Source: Clostridia bacterium (GTDB lineage: Bacteria; Bacillota; Clostridia; Oscillospirales; Acutalibacteraceae). Taken from it: 64,000 bases of DNA. Positions 9,012 to 17,873 of this stretch are shown piece after piece (the stretch's first letter is position 1; every line of letters starts with the position of its first letter). Position numbers and translations under genes: made by a program. The notes beneath the pieces are model-generated. The model worked only from the letters and a program-made list of their open reading frames with translations, had not been told where the DNA came from and did no database searches. The DNA is taken from NCBI GenBank assembly GCA_017402845.1, contig JAFPLH010000079.1, positions 29,918 to 93,917 of the forward strand. Direction: 5' to 3'.

Positions 9012-9545
9012 TTATAGATCAAATTCCAGAATTTCGCAGTTTTTAATACCGAAAGCGGCAAACTCCTCATTTTTCATATCATAAAAATACGAGTTAATAA
9101 CTCTTGAAATACCGTTGTGTGCAACTATAAGGTATGTTTTTTCATCTTCTTTAAGCTCATCAAGCAGACTGTATATTCTATGGGCAAGCTTTAGCATAGT
9201 TTCTCCGCCGTCATAGCTGTTTATAAAATTCGCTTTATCCTTTTTGAACTCCTCGCCGTTTCTCGCAGTACCCTCATATTTCCCGAAGCACTGTTCCTTC
9301 AGGCGAATTTCTTCACGCATGGGAATACCAGTAATTTCAGAAATATGTCGGGCTGTTTCTTTTGCACGAATCAGCGGAGAATACAGTATTTCATCTATCG
9401 GAAGCTTTCTCTGAGCGATAAGTTCACCCACTTCTTTTGCCTGTTCATGCCCTTTTTCTGTCAACTCGATATCAGTTTCACCGCAAATTTTATTTTCAAC
9501 ATTCCACACGGTTTGACCGTGCCTTGTAAAATACAATTTTTTCAT
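9012..9545 (-). CDS. Histidine phosphatase family protein (phosphoglycerate mutase-like)
   Basis: 177 residues. The catalytic RHGQTVWN motif lies at residues 7-14, with the second conserved His in VAHNG (about 143-147). The short form belongs to the GpmB/CobC-like branch, which includes phosphatases of varied small substrates; the substrate cannot be read from sequence. The start is the ATG at 9545 with AGGAG 7 bp upstream. A longer upstream frame exists but would run through the hairpin repeat block and is not credible. Confidence 0.85.
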   Translation of the reverse strand: MKKLYFTRHGQTVWNVENKICGETDIELTEKGHEQAKEVGELIAQRKLPIDEILYSPLIRAKETARHISEITGIPMREEIRLKEQCFGKYEGTARNGEEFKKDKANFINSYDGGETMLKLAHRIYSLLDELKEDEKTYLIVAHNGISRVINSYFYDMKNEEFAAFGIKNCEILEFDL

Positions 9546-9571
9546 TGTCATTCTCCTATTATAATTCAGAC

Positions 9572-9869
9572 TGTGCAAAAGCCAAATAAAGTTTTCGCTC
9601 AAGCCTTTTTCAAAAGGCTTGCAGGGTGGTGGGGACAGCGTCCCCACAAAAGCCGAGGCAGGGACGGCAAAGCCGGCACTCGCCGTAGGCAGCGGAAAGC
9701 CCTTTTAGGGGTGAATTTCAAAAACAGTCTAAAACGACTGTTTTTGAAAGAGGGGCATTTTGGCAGAAAATGCCCCTTAGTACCGTTCTACACAAAATTT
9801 TCCCCGCCGCTCCAAGGCGGCGCAACAAAGTTTAACATCGCTAAAACAAAAAACATCACTTTTTGCACA
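9572..9869. repeat. Multi-hairpin intergenic block with terminal inverted repeats
   Basis: About 298 bp bounded by TGTGCAAAA and TTTTGCACA. Inside are consecutive stems: 9600-9621 (CAAGCCTTTT), 9629-9647 (GTGGGGAC), 9716-9749 (14-bp stem TTTCAAAAACAGTC), 9751-9777 (AGGGGCATTTT) and a GC-rich stem near 9805-9822. No credible gene. The block could be a MITE-like repeat or a structured RNA upstream of the phosphatase gene. Confidence 0.7.
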
Positions 9870-9916
9870 ATATGAATTTTGCAATTATTCAATTTACTGC
9901 CTCGAAAAAACATCTG

Positions 9917-10636
9917 TCAGCTAAGCTTGACCTTCGCTTCAATATTGATCTTCTCTCCGTTCATAGTCTTAAAATACATATAACCGTCGCTGCAAACTTC
10001 ACTTCTGTATACTTTTAGCGTACAGCCCAAATGCGCCTCAGATAAATAGCTTATACTCATCTCAGTGACGCATACATTTTGAATATCAGGAATAAAATCA
10101 CAGATCACATCAGGATAAAACCTGTTATTCATATGCATATTTACGTCAACCTCAGAGTACATAACAGTTTTCTCTCCCGCAAGAATAAACTCTGCGTCAT
10201 TCGGTATTCTGAAACGCAGATCATTCACCGGAGCCAAAGCCGGCTCTGCTAAATCATTTAAGGCGTCATATTCATCAACCCTTTTTATTTTGCCGTCATT
10301 CACGCCTACAAGCGCCCAAACAGAATTTGCCTGTGCGCATATTCTGCCCTCTTTGCGTATCTCATAACACCGCTGAAACATTACACCTTTGCTCGGACAG
10401 TACCACGAAATACTTTCAAATTTATCATAACGTTTAAGCGGTTCAAACACCTGCATTTTAATTCGTGTCAAAACAAATGCATACCCACTCTCAAAAAGCT
10501 CGTAGTACGACTGGTTCTGATCTCGAAGCTGGTGATTTGCAGTTTCCTGCATATATTTCAAATATCCCCCGAAACGCATTATTCCCTTCGGTTCGGAATC
10601 ATGTGCCATAACCTCATAATTCTCAGTATATTTCAT
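9917..10636 (-). CDS. Acyl-ACP thioesterase
   Basis: 239 residues with the two-hotdog layout of the bacterial/plant FatA-FatB family. The first half has the conserved MRFGGYLKYMQETANHQL region, and the second hotdog has VDVNMHMNN (about 163-171), which carries the catalytic Asn/His residues. These enzymes release free fatty acids from acyl carrier protein. The ATG at 10636 is preferred because the AAGG motif is too close to the in-frame GTG at 10645. Monocistronic between the hairpin block and the helicase gene. Confidence 0.85.
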   Translation of the reverse strand: MKYTENYEVMAHDSEPKGIMRFGGYLKYMQETANHQLRDQNQSYYELFESGYAFVLTRIKMQVFEPLKRYDKFESISWYCPSKGVMFQRCYEIRKEGRICAQANSVWALVGVNDGKIKRVDEYDALNDLAEPALAPVNDLRFRIPNDAEFILAGEKTVMYSEVDVNMHMNNRFYPDVICDFIPDIQNVCVTEMSISYLSEAHLGCTLKVYRSEVCSDGYMYFKTMNGEKINIEAKVKLS

Positions 10637-10701
10637 TCTATTCACAACCTTTTTACAGTATAAAGCTGTACATCTGACAAACTAAATTTTAAACCCAATA
10701 A

Positions 10702-12855
10702 TTACTTCTCAGCAGAAAGCGGTACTTTTACATTTATACGCTTTTCGGCTGCAACCTTATCGAATTTTATAACATATACGTTCTCGTCGATCAACACTTC
10801 AAGAATAGTTCCTGCCCCCATTATTCTGTGACAAATACGGTCACCCGCTTTAAACGGCAGATTATTCTTGTCAAAATCAAGGTCACGCTCGCTTTGACTT
10901 ATTATCGCATTAGCCTCGCCTATAAGGGCGCTGTCAAGCTCGGTCACATATTTAAGATAATTCCTTTCGACATTGAATATAAACCTTGACGGATACCTAA
11001 ACGCTCCGTCAACATTATACCCCTCTGCATCAGTCAGGAAAAGTCCTTTTTCTGCACGTGTAAAGGCAACATACGCCAAGCGCCTTTCTTCTTCCATTCC
11101 GCTTCTGTCTTTAGTTTTCTTTGACGGAAAAATGCCCTCGCTTAGTCCGGCAACAAAAACATAAGGAAATTCAAGTCCCTTTGCCGTATGTATCGTCATC
11201 ATTTTTACCGAGTTTTTATTCTCCGCAAGATCAGCATTAGTATAAAGCGCAATACTCTGTAAATAATCCTCAGCGGTGAGATCTTCTCCGTATGAAAACT
11301 CAAAATCATTTATCGACTTTTTAAGCTCTGCTAAATTGTCAAGACGATCCTGCTGTCCCTCTGTTCTCAGATACTCCTCGTATCCGCTGTCGTTCAAAAG
11401 CCTTGCAATAAAGTCTGTTAGAGATAATTCTTTGTACTCTGTGGAATACTTATCTATAAGCTCTACGAACTCTTTCGCTTTTGAGCTTTTAAAAGCGTCT
11501 GTTTGAGCAAGATCAGATAATGCACCGTAAAGCGTACAATTATTCTGTACGGCATAATTGTTTATCAACTGCATTTTAGCTTTGCCTATATTCCGTTTTG
11601 GAACATTCACAATTCGTTTAAAAGAAATATCGTCTTTATACACAACAAGGCGCATATACGATAAAACATCTTTAATTTCTTTTCGTGCATAGAACTGTAC
11701 ACCGCTGTAAAGCGTGTATACGATCTTATCTTTAATAAACTGTTCCTCTATCGGTCTTGTCAGGTAATGCGCACGATACAAAATAGCAATATCGCTGTAC
11801 TGTACACCTTTGCTTACAAGCTCCTTTATTTTGTCAGCGATCCATTTAGCTTCAAGCTCGCTCGTTTTTGCATGGTTATACTCAACGGGCAGATCCCTTC
11901 CCCTTACCGAGATAAGCTCTTTCGGTATTCTGTCGATATTATTCTTTATAAGAGAATTTGAAACATCAAGTATATCAGCAGTTGAGCGATAATTCTTATT
12001 GAGTACAATTGTTTTGACATTCGGAAACACCTTGTCATAATCGTTGATAAAGCGAATATTTGCACCTCGCCATGAATAGATAGTCTGATCGGGATCACCG
12101 ACTACGAACAAATTTTTATGATATGCAGAGAGTATGTCTACCAAAGCATACTGTTGAGCATCAATATCCTGAAATTCGTCAACCATAATATATTCAAGGC
12201 GTTTTTGCCATTTTAGTTTTATCTCGCTGTTATCATTAAGTATGAAAAGAGTCAGAATAATGAGATCGTCATAATCGAGTGCAAGAAGTCTTCTCTGATA
12301 ATAAACAAAAGCCCAGAATATTTTATCTAATGTATCGCTTTCTGATCTATACTTATCAAAAGCCTTGTTAATATCGCTGCTTACAAGGTACTCGTAATAA
12401 TTGGGATATTTTTTACACTTGCAGTATCCGATATGCTCCTTTACCCTTGCCATAGGTGCGTCACGCAGGGTAAAACCGTTTTCCTCATAAATATCCCTTA
12501 ATACTGCCTCTGTATCTTCGCTGTCAAGAATTACAAAGGATTTCGGATAATGTATATAATGTCCGTCCTCTTTAAGAAGTGATACGCAAAAGCCGTGAAA
12601 AGTGCAGACATAACCGCAGTCGTTATCTCCGATAAGACGGCGTATACGTCTTTTCATCTCGTTTGCGGCTTTATTTGTAAAGGTAACGCACATAATATTT
12701 GTAGGCATAACTCCTATTTCGTTTACCAAAAAAGCAAATCTATGCGCCAATGCTCTTGTTTTGCCCGAACCTGCACCGGCAATAACACGCACAAATCCGT
12801 CTATCGTCTGAACTGCTTCAAGCTGTTCTTCGTTTAAGCTGCTGAATATATCCAC
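10702..12855 (-). CDS. pcrA: UvrD/PcrA-family 3'-5' DNA helicase
   Basis: 717 residues with the superfamily 1A helicase motifs in order: Q-motif LNEEQLEAV, Walker A AGAGSGKT (about 26-33), motif Ia CVTFTNKAA, Walker B VDEFQD (about 220-225), motif III GDPDQTIYSWRGA, motif V TIHTAKGLEF and motif VI AFTRAEKGL. A C-terminal GDRICHRIMGAGTI segment matches the PcrA C-terminal RNA-polymerase-interaction region, favouring PcrA over Rep. Role: unwinding in nucleotide excision repair and removal of RecA. GTG start at 12855 after AGGGTGG. Confidence 0.9.
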   Translation of the reverse strand: MDIFSSLNEEQLEAVQTIDGFVRVIAGAGSGKTRALAHRFAFLVNEIGVMPTNIMCVTFTNKAANEMKRRIRRLIGDNDCGYVCTFHGFCVSLLKEDGHYIHYPKSFVILDSEDTEAVLRDIYEENGFTLRDAPMARVKEHIGYCKCKKYPNYYEYLVSSDINKAFDKYRSESDTLDKIFWAFVYYQRRLLALDYDDLIILTLFILNDNSEIKLKWQKRLEYIMVDEFQDIDAQQYALVDILSAYHKNLFVVGDPDQTIYSWRGANIRFINDYDKVFPNVKTIVLNKNYRSTADILDVSNSLIKNNIDRIPKELISVRGRDLPVEYNHAKTSELEAKWIADKIKELVSKGVQYSDIAILYRAHYLTRPIEEQFIKDKIVYTLYSGVQFYARKEIKDVLSYMRLVVYKDDISFKRIVNVPKRNIGKAKMQLINNYAVQNNCTLYGALSDLAQTDAFKSSKAKEFVELIDKYSTEYKELSLTDFIARLLNDSGYEEYLRTEGQQDRLDNLAELKKSINDFEFSYGEDLTAEDYLQSIALYTNADLAENKNSVKMMTIHTAKGLEFPYVFVAGLSEGIFPSKKTKDRSGMEEERRLAYVAFTRAEKGLFLTDAEGYNVDGAFRYPSRFIFNVERNYLKYVTELDSALIGEANAIISQSERDLDFDKNNLPFKAGDRICHRIMGAGTILEVLIDENVYVIKFDKVAAEKRINVKVPLSAEK

Positions 12856-12933
12856 AATATGACCACCCTTATTTTTTTATAAGTATATCATACAATTTTA
12901 CATGGGGCAATAAAAGAACATCTCATTTTTTTA

Positions 12934-13719
12934 TCATTTATACTCCACACCATAAAAGCGGCAGGCGTTTTCTTTTGTGTACTTCAAAACATCATCAAGA
13001 GTCATACCTCGAATTTCGGCTGTTCTCTGTGCGGTATACATGATAAGTGAGCTATCGTTTCTTTTCCCTCTGAAAGGCACCGGAGTAAGATAAGGAGCAT
13101 CTGTTTCAAGCAAAAGCTTATTTATCGGCACTTCCTTTGCAACCTCAACAGGTACTCTTGCATTTTTATATGTAACAACACCGCCGAGAGAAATGCACAT
13201 ATCACCGTATCTGAAAATTTCTTTCAGCATTTCAACAGAACCGCTGTAACAGTGGAGCAATCCTGTCGGACAATACTTTTTTATATAACCCAGAGTATCT
13301 GCGTGGGCTTCTCTGTCGTGAATAATGATAGGTTTATTAATGCTTGCGGCAAGCTGAAGCTGTTTTTCAAAAAGCAAATGCTGAGGTTCTTTGGGAATAT
13401 CCCAATAATAATCAAGTCCGGTTTCACCTATTGCCACAACTTTTTTATGCTGTGCAAGCTGAGCGATCTGCTCTATATAATCATCAATTATTGTAATATC
13501 AATTTCAGGCACTGTTTCGGGGTGTATTCCTGCCGCCGCATAAATATACTCATACTTTTCGGCATACTTTATTGATTCAAGCGAGCTTTTGTAATCAGTA
13601 CCATTATTTACAGCGGCAAACACACCTTTATCGGGTAAAGAGTTCAGAACCGATTCACGGTCATCATCAAATTTGATATCGTTGTAATGTGCATGAGCAT
13701 CAAAGATCATTTTTTCCAT
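12934..13719 (-). CDS. tatD: TatD family metal-dependent hydrolase
   Basis: 261 residues with the amidohydrolase/TIM-barrel metal ligands: HxH in FDAHAHYND (about 6-14), the Glu in AIGETGLDYYW (about 96-106), PIIIHDREAH (about 130), LLHCYSGS (about 155) and LLETDAPYL (about 205). TatD proteins are 3'-5' exonucleases or deaminases/deacylases acting on DNA or D-aminoacyl substrates. Length is typical. AGAGGTG precedes the ATG. The gene lies downstream of nothing obvious and is followed by the helicase gene on the same strand. Confidence 0.9.
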   Translation of the reverse strand: MEKMIFDAHAHYNDIKFDDDRESVLNSLPDKGVFAAVNNGTDYKSSLESIKYAEKYEYIYAAAGIHPETVPEIDITIIDDYIEQIAQLAQHKKVVAIGETGLDYYWDIPKEPQHLLFEKQLQLAASINKPIIIHDREAHADTLGYIKKYCPTGLLHCYSGSVEMLKEIFRYGDMCISLGGVVTYKNARVPVEVAKEVPINKLLLETDAPYLTPVPFRGKRNDSSLIMYTAQRTAEIRGMTLDDVLKYTKENACRFYGVEYK

Positions 13720-13890
13720 ATTTTCACCTCTTTACTATTGTTTTAAAAATGTTGTTTATCAACATTATTTTAATTATTCAATGAAAAATCTTCTAAATAA
13801 AAAATTAATAAAACGCTTGTTTTTTATTATTTATTGGTATATACTTATGTTAAGGCAATACTTGTAACTAACGAAAGGAGCTGTGTCCCC

Positions 13891-14358
13891 ATGGAAACTA
13901 AAACTGCCGAAGCAAGCAACATAAGTATGGTAAATTTCACCGCAGAGGAGCTTTCAATTGATTCACGCTTTCACATGACTAAAGAGTTTATCCAGCATGG
14001 CAGAATCAGCGTATTTTCTCATTGTTTTTCCGTTGCCGTAATGAGTATGCGTATTGCAGATTTTTTCGGTATCAAGGTAGATAATAAATCTCTCATCAGG
14101 GGCGCATTACTTCACGATTATTTTTTATATGACTGGCATGACAATCCTGACGGCAGACATAATCTGCATGGATTCACACACCCGTATACAGCACTGAGAA
14201 ATGCAAAAGAAGATTTTGACCTTTCGCAAATTGAGTGCGATATAATCAAGCATCATATGTTTCCGCTTGTACCAAATCCGCCGAAATGCCGTGAAGCATG
14301 GATCGTTTGCTTAGCAGACAAGGTATGCGCATTACACGAAACATTGTTCCAAAGATAA
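13891..14358 (+). CDS. HD-domain protein
   Basis: 155 residues. The HD metal-binding signature is visible: His in FSHCFSV (about 44), HD in ALLHDYFLYDW (about 71-72), a further His pair in IIKHHMF and Asp in CLADKVCA near the C-terminus. HD proteins hydrolyse phosphoesters, including nucleotides; the substrate here is unknown. The start is the ATG at 13891, with AAAGGAG 10 bp upstream. A hairpin terminator follows. Confidence 0.8.
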   Translation: METKTAEASNISMVNFTAEELSIDSRFHMTKEFIQHGRISVFSHCFSVAVMSMRIADFFGIKVDNKSLIRGALLHDYFLYDWHDNPDGRHNLHGFTHPYTALRNAKEDFDLSQIECDIIKHHMFPLVPNPPKCREAWIVCLADKVCALHETLFQR

Positions 14359-14378
14359 TATTATATTTGATAAGTTCA

Positions 14379-14417
14379 AGCCGGGTTCGCATTTAGCTGC
14401 CCGGCTGTTTTTTATTT
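14379..14417 (+). terminator. Rho-independent terminator
   Basis: The stem AGCCGGG/CCCGGCT is followed by a TTTTTTATTT tract. It ends the HD-protein transcript and faces the ABC-F gene that ends at 14426 on the other strand. Confidence 0.75.
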
Positions 14418-14425
14418 ATTAATAA

Positions 14426-16027
14426 TTATTGCTTTTTAAAATTAGCCTCAATATACTCATCATAGCTTGAAGTAATATCTTTTATTCCGTCCTCTTGTAT
14501 AACTATAATTCTGTTTGCAACCGTCTGAATAAACTCGTGGTCATGAGAGGCAAAGAGTACAATACCTTTAAACGCACAAAGTCCGTTGTTTACAGCAGTT
14601 ATAGATTCAAGGTCAAGATGGTTTGTAGGCTGATCAAGCACAAGAACATTTGATCCGAAAAGCATCATTCTTGAAAGCATACATCTTACACGTTCGCCGC
14701 CCGACAGAACCTTTACCGGTTTAAACACATCTTCACCGGAGAAAAGCATTTTTCCCAAAAATCCTCTGAGATAAGTTTCAGTTTGATCGCTGCTGTGATT
14801 ATACTGTGAAAGCCATTCGAGTATTGTTTTGTCGCAATTGTCAAAGAACTCGCCGTTATCCTTCGGAAAATACGACTGAGTAGTTGATACTCCCCACTTG
14901 AAAGTACCTTCATCAGGCTGAGTTTTCTCCATGAGTATATCGAACAAAGCAGTAACTGCATTTTCGTTTTCACTCAAAAATGCAACTTTGTTTCCTTTTT
15001 CAAGTCTGAATGAAACATTGTTAAGCACCTTTTCACCGTCAATGGTCTTTGAGATACCCTCAACCGACAAGATCTCTTTACCGGGTTCTCTGTCCATGCT
15101 AAAGCCAACCCACGGATAACGTCTTGACGAAGCAGGCATTTCTTCTACCGTGATCTTGTCGAGAAGCTTTTTTCTTGAAGTAGCCTGTTTTGATTTCGAT
15201 TTGTTTGCTGAGAAACGTGCAATAAAGTTTTGAAGCTCTTTTATTTTGTCTTCAGCTTTTTTATTCTGCTGCTTTATCATCTGCTGAATAAGCTGCGACG
15301 ACTCGTACCAGAACTCATAGTTTCCAACGTACATTTTAACCTTGTTATAATCTATATCTACAATATGAGTACATACTGTATTCAGGAAGTGTCTGTCATG
15401 CGATACAACTATAACAGTACCCTCATAATCAAGAAGAAAATCTTCAAGCCACGAAATAGCCTCAACGTCCAGATGGTTTGTAGGCTCGTCAAGAAGTATT
15501 ATGTCGGGATTACCGAAAAGCGCCTGTGCAAGAAGAACTTTAACCTTTTCGTTACCTGTGAGTGTACTCATAGTATTGTACAAGATAGCTTCGTCCAAGC
15601 CTAAGCCCTGTATAAGCTTTGATGCGTCGCTTTCAGCCTCCCAGCCGTTCATCTCAGCAAATTCTGCTTCAAGCTCACAAACACGAATACCCTCCTCGTC
15701 TGTCATATCGCCCTTTGCGTAAAGCTCATCTTTCTCTTTCATAATATCATACAGCTTACGGTTACCCATAATAACCGTATCAAGCACGCTGTATTCGTCA
15801 TATGCAAAGTGATCCTGCTTCAACACAGACATTCTTGTATCCTTCTTGATAATAACCTCGCCCGTTGTGGACTCAAGCTCACCGCTTAATATCTTTAAAA
15901 ATGTAGATTTTCCTGCACCATTAGCACCGATAACACCGTAACAATTGCCCTCGGTAAATTTTAAGTCAACATCTTTATAAAGCGGAACTCCGTTAAAACT
16001 CAAACTTAAATTTGATACTGTAATCAT
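14426..16027 (-). CDS. ABC-F family ATPase (translation factor type)
   Basis: 533 residues, two ABC domains joined by a charged linker (about 235-295) and no membrane segments, the ABC-F layout. Domain 1 has GANGAGKST and ILLDEPTNHLD. Its signature reads LTGNEKVK instead of LSGGE. Domain 2 has the signature LSGGERVR but VLVLDQPTNHLD, with Gln at the catalytic Glu position, and a weak Walker A. ABC-F proteins bind the ribosomal E site and regulate elongation or give antibiotic resistance. Overall it resembles the YkpA/YbiT branch. AAGGAG precedes the ATG. Confidence 0.85.
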   Translation of the reverse strand: MITVSNLSLSFNGVPLYKDVDLKFTEGNCYGVIGANGAGKSTFLKILSGELESTTGEVIIKKDTRMSVLKQDHFAYDEYSVLDTVIMGNRKLYDIMKEKDELYAKGDMTDEEGIRVCELEAEFAEMNGWEAESDASKLIQGLGLDEAILYNTMSTLTGNEKVKVLLAQALFGNPDIILLDEPTNHLDVEAISWLEDFLLDYEGTVIVVSHDRHFLNTVCTHIVDIDYNKVKMYVGNYEFWYESSQLIQQMIKQQNKKAEDKIKELQNFIARFSANKSKSKQATSRKKLLDKITVEEMPASSRRYPWVGFSMDREPGKEILSVEGISKTIDGEKVLNNVSFRLEKGNKVAFLSENENAVTALFDILMEKTQPDEGTFKWGVSTTQSYFPKDNGEFFDNCDKTILEWLSQYNHSSDQTETYLRGFLGKMLFSGEDVFKPVKVLSGGERVRCMLSRMMLFGSNVLVLDQPTNHLDLESITAVNNGLCAFKGIVLFASHDHEFIQTVANRIIVIQEDGIKDITSSYDEYIEANFKKQ

Positions 16028-16058
16028 TTTTTTCTTCTCCTTTTATTTGCAGAATAAA

Positions 16059-16081
16059 ACGGCAGCCTTTCGGACTGCCGT
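16059..16081 (-). terminator. Rho-independent terminator
   Basis: On the minus strand ACGGCAG...CTGCCGT with a GAAA tetraloop is followed by TTTTATT. It ends the DUF5684-like gene transcript before the ABC-F gene. Confidence 0.75.
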
Positions 16082-16098
16082 CACAGTTTTTTTGATAA

Positions 16099-16770
16099 TT
16101 AGAAATTATTGTAAGGATTCGAATTGTTGTAGGTAGGATTCTGTGCAGCGTTAGATACATCCTGACCATAGTTATTCTGACCTATAAAATCATCTGTCTT
16201 CTGAGTGTAACCGCCCTGTGCCTGGAAGTTCTGAGCCTGATTAGCTGTGTTATCCTGACCATAAACATTATCAGGGTTATAGGGGTTGTTCTGAAGATTC
16301 TGATAATAATTGTCACTGTATCCCTGAGGAACCTGTCCGCCTGTAATAAAAGAACCGCCGCCGTAGTTTCCTACTATACCGTATGCAGGGTTTCCAAGAT
16401 ATTGTGATGTCTTGTCAAAGCCTACAATCGGGAAAAATACGTAAGGTAAGAACAACATACCGAAACCAAAAGCAGTGCTTCTACCATAAGCCTTAGCAAG
16501 TCTGAATACCATCATGATATAGAACACGATGTTTGCTACGGGAATAAGCATGATAAGAAAATACCAACCACTCTTGAAAACAAGTGAAGTCAAAGTGTAG
16601 CTATTATACAAAGGAACAATAGCCTTCCAACCTTGCTCACCGGCTTTCTGGAACATTTTCCAATACGAGATAATGAGTATAACCGTCATAGCAAAAGAAA
16701 GAAAATTTGTGAAAGCATTACCCGAAGAACTCTGTGTTGTATACTGATAGTAGTAATCGGTATCGTACAT
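16099..16770 (-). CDS. DUF5684-like membrane protein
   Basis: 223 residues. Three or four membrane segments (about 18-36, 55-75, 80-100 and 110-125) contain WKMFQKAGEQGWKAIVPLYN, a hallmark of DUF5684/signal-peptidase-associated small membrane proteins. The last 90 residues are a low-complexity Gln/Asn/Tyr/Gly-rich cytosolic or exposed tail. Function unknown. The ATG at 16770 is chosen because GGGAGG lies 8 bp upstream; the longer frame has no ribosome-binding site. Confidence 0.75.
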   Translation of the reverse strand: MYDTDYYYQYTTQSSSGNAFTNFLSFAMTVILIISYWKMFQKAGEQGWKAIVPLYNSYTLTSLVFKSGWYFLIMLIPVANIVFYIMMVFRLAKAYGRSTAFGFGMLFLPYVFFPIVGFDKTSQYLGNPAYGIVGNYGGGSFITGGQVPQGYSDNYYQNLQNNPYNPDNVYGQDNTANQAQNFQAQGGYTQKTDDFIGQNNYGQDVSNAAQNPTYNNSNPYNNF

Positions 16771-16889
16771 ATTATATACCTCCCAAAAATAAAATTTATT
16801 ATACAAATGTACACTTATATTTTACATCATTCATAATGAAAAGTCAAATAAAAACATAATAATAACATAAAATTCTACCTAATCAACAA

Positions 16890-16915
16890 AAAGCAGCCTC
16901 AAAAGAGACTGCTTT
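16890..16915 (-). terminator. Terminator of the sugar importer operon
   Basis: On the minus strand AAAGCAGTCTC and GAGGCTGCTTT pair across a TTTT loop and run into TTG-T. It lies 20 bp after the stop of the last permease gene. Confidence 0.8.
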
Positions 16916-16934
16916 AATATTTTTTTTAGAATAA

Positions 16935-17873
16935 TTAACCTTTTACAGCACCTGCAACAACACCCTCGATAATATACTTCTGACAAACCAGATAGAATAT
17001 GATGATCGGGATAATTGCCAATACAAGCATTGCCATCATAGCACCCATATCAACAGAGCCGTAACCGCCCTTAAGATACTGAATAGCTATCGGAACTGTC
17101 TTATATTTTGTCTTATCAAGAACCAGTGAAGGCAAGAGGTAGTCATTCCATATCCACATTGCTTCAAGAATAGCAACTGATATACAAGTCGGCTTCAATA
17201 TAGGCATAACAACCTGAAAATATGTTTGAACAGGGTTACAGCCGTCGATCATTGCCGCTTCTTCTATCTCAATGGGTATAGACTTTGCAAATCCACAGAA
17301 CATAAATACCGCCAATCCGGCGCCGAAGCCCAGATATACAACTATAATGCCTATCGGGTTGCCGAGGTGGAGTGTATCTGCTGTTTTAGCAAGTGTAAAC
17401 ATTACCATCTGGAAAGGTACGATCATTGAGAATACACACAAATAGTACATACAAGTTGAGAAAACGCTTTTTACTCTTGTGATGTACCAACCGCACATTG
17501 AAGTACAGAGTATGATAACAAATACCGAACCGACAGTGATAATGATAGAGTTAACAAAAGCAGATGTAAAGCCTATTTTCTGCATACCTGAGGTATAGTT
17601 GCTTAAAATCGGGTTTACAAGTGTCTTAGCATTCGGCAAAGAGAACGGACTCTTATTGATGTAAGCCTTTCTCTTGAATGAGTTGATGAATACCAAAACT
17701 ATCGGTATTACATAGATAACAGAGATAAGCGAAAGAAGAATTGACCACAAGCCGGAATATGGTGACTGTCTGCTGCTCGTAGATTTTTTACGCGCACTCT
17801 TTTTTACAAGAGCCTGTACCTCCGGTGGTAACTGGTCTCCCTTTTGGAGTGTAGTAGGTTTGTATACTGCCAT
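16935..17873 (-). CDS. Sugar ABC transporter permease, MalG type
   Basis: 312 residues with six membrane segments and the inner-membrane EAA loop EEAAMIDGCNPVQTYFQVV (about 205-223), which contacts the ATPase. The N-terminal 40 residues are a charged cytosolic extension (SARKKSTSSRQSP). Second permease of a carbohydrate uptake 1 family importer. The start overlaps the stop of the preceding permease (TAATG), showing coupling. No ATPase gene is in this operon, so a shared MsmX-type ATPase elsewhere is the likely partner. Confidence 0.9.
   Translation of the reverse strand: MAVYKPTTLQKGDQLPPEVQALVKKSARKKSTSSRQSPYSGLWSILLSLISVIYVIPIVLVFINSFKRKAYINKSPFSLPNAKTLVNPILSNYTSGMQKIGFTSAFVNSIIITVGSVFVIILCTSMCGWYITRVKSVFSTCMYYLCVFSMIVPFQMVMFTLAKTADTLHLGNPIGIIVVYLGFGAGLAVFMFCGFAKSIPIEIEEAAMIDGCNPVQTYFQVVMPILKPTCISVAILEAMWIWNDYLLPSLVLDKTKYKTVPIAIQYLKGGYGSVDMGAMMAMLVLAIIPIIIFYLVCQKYIIEGVVAGAVKG

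Noticed and set aside
9546..9647. Longer N-terminus for the histidine phosphatase gene
   Set aside because: It would translate the hairpin repeat block; the internal ATG at 9545 has a good ribosome-binding site and begins directly with the conserved fold.
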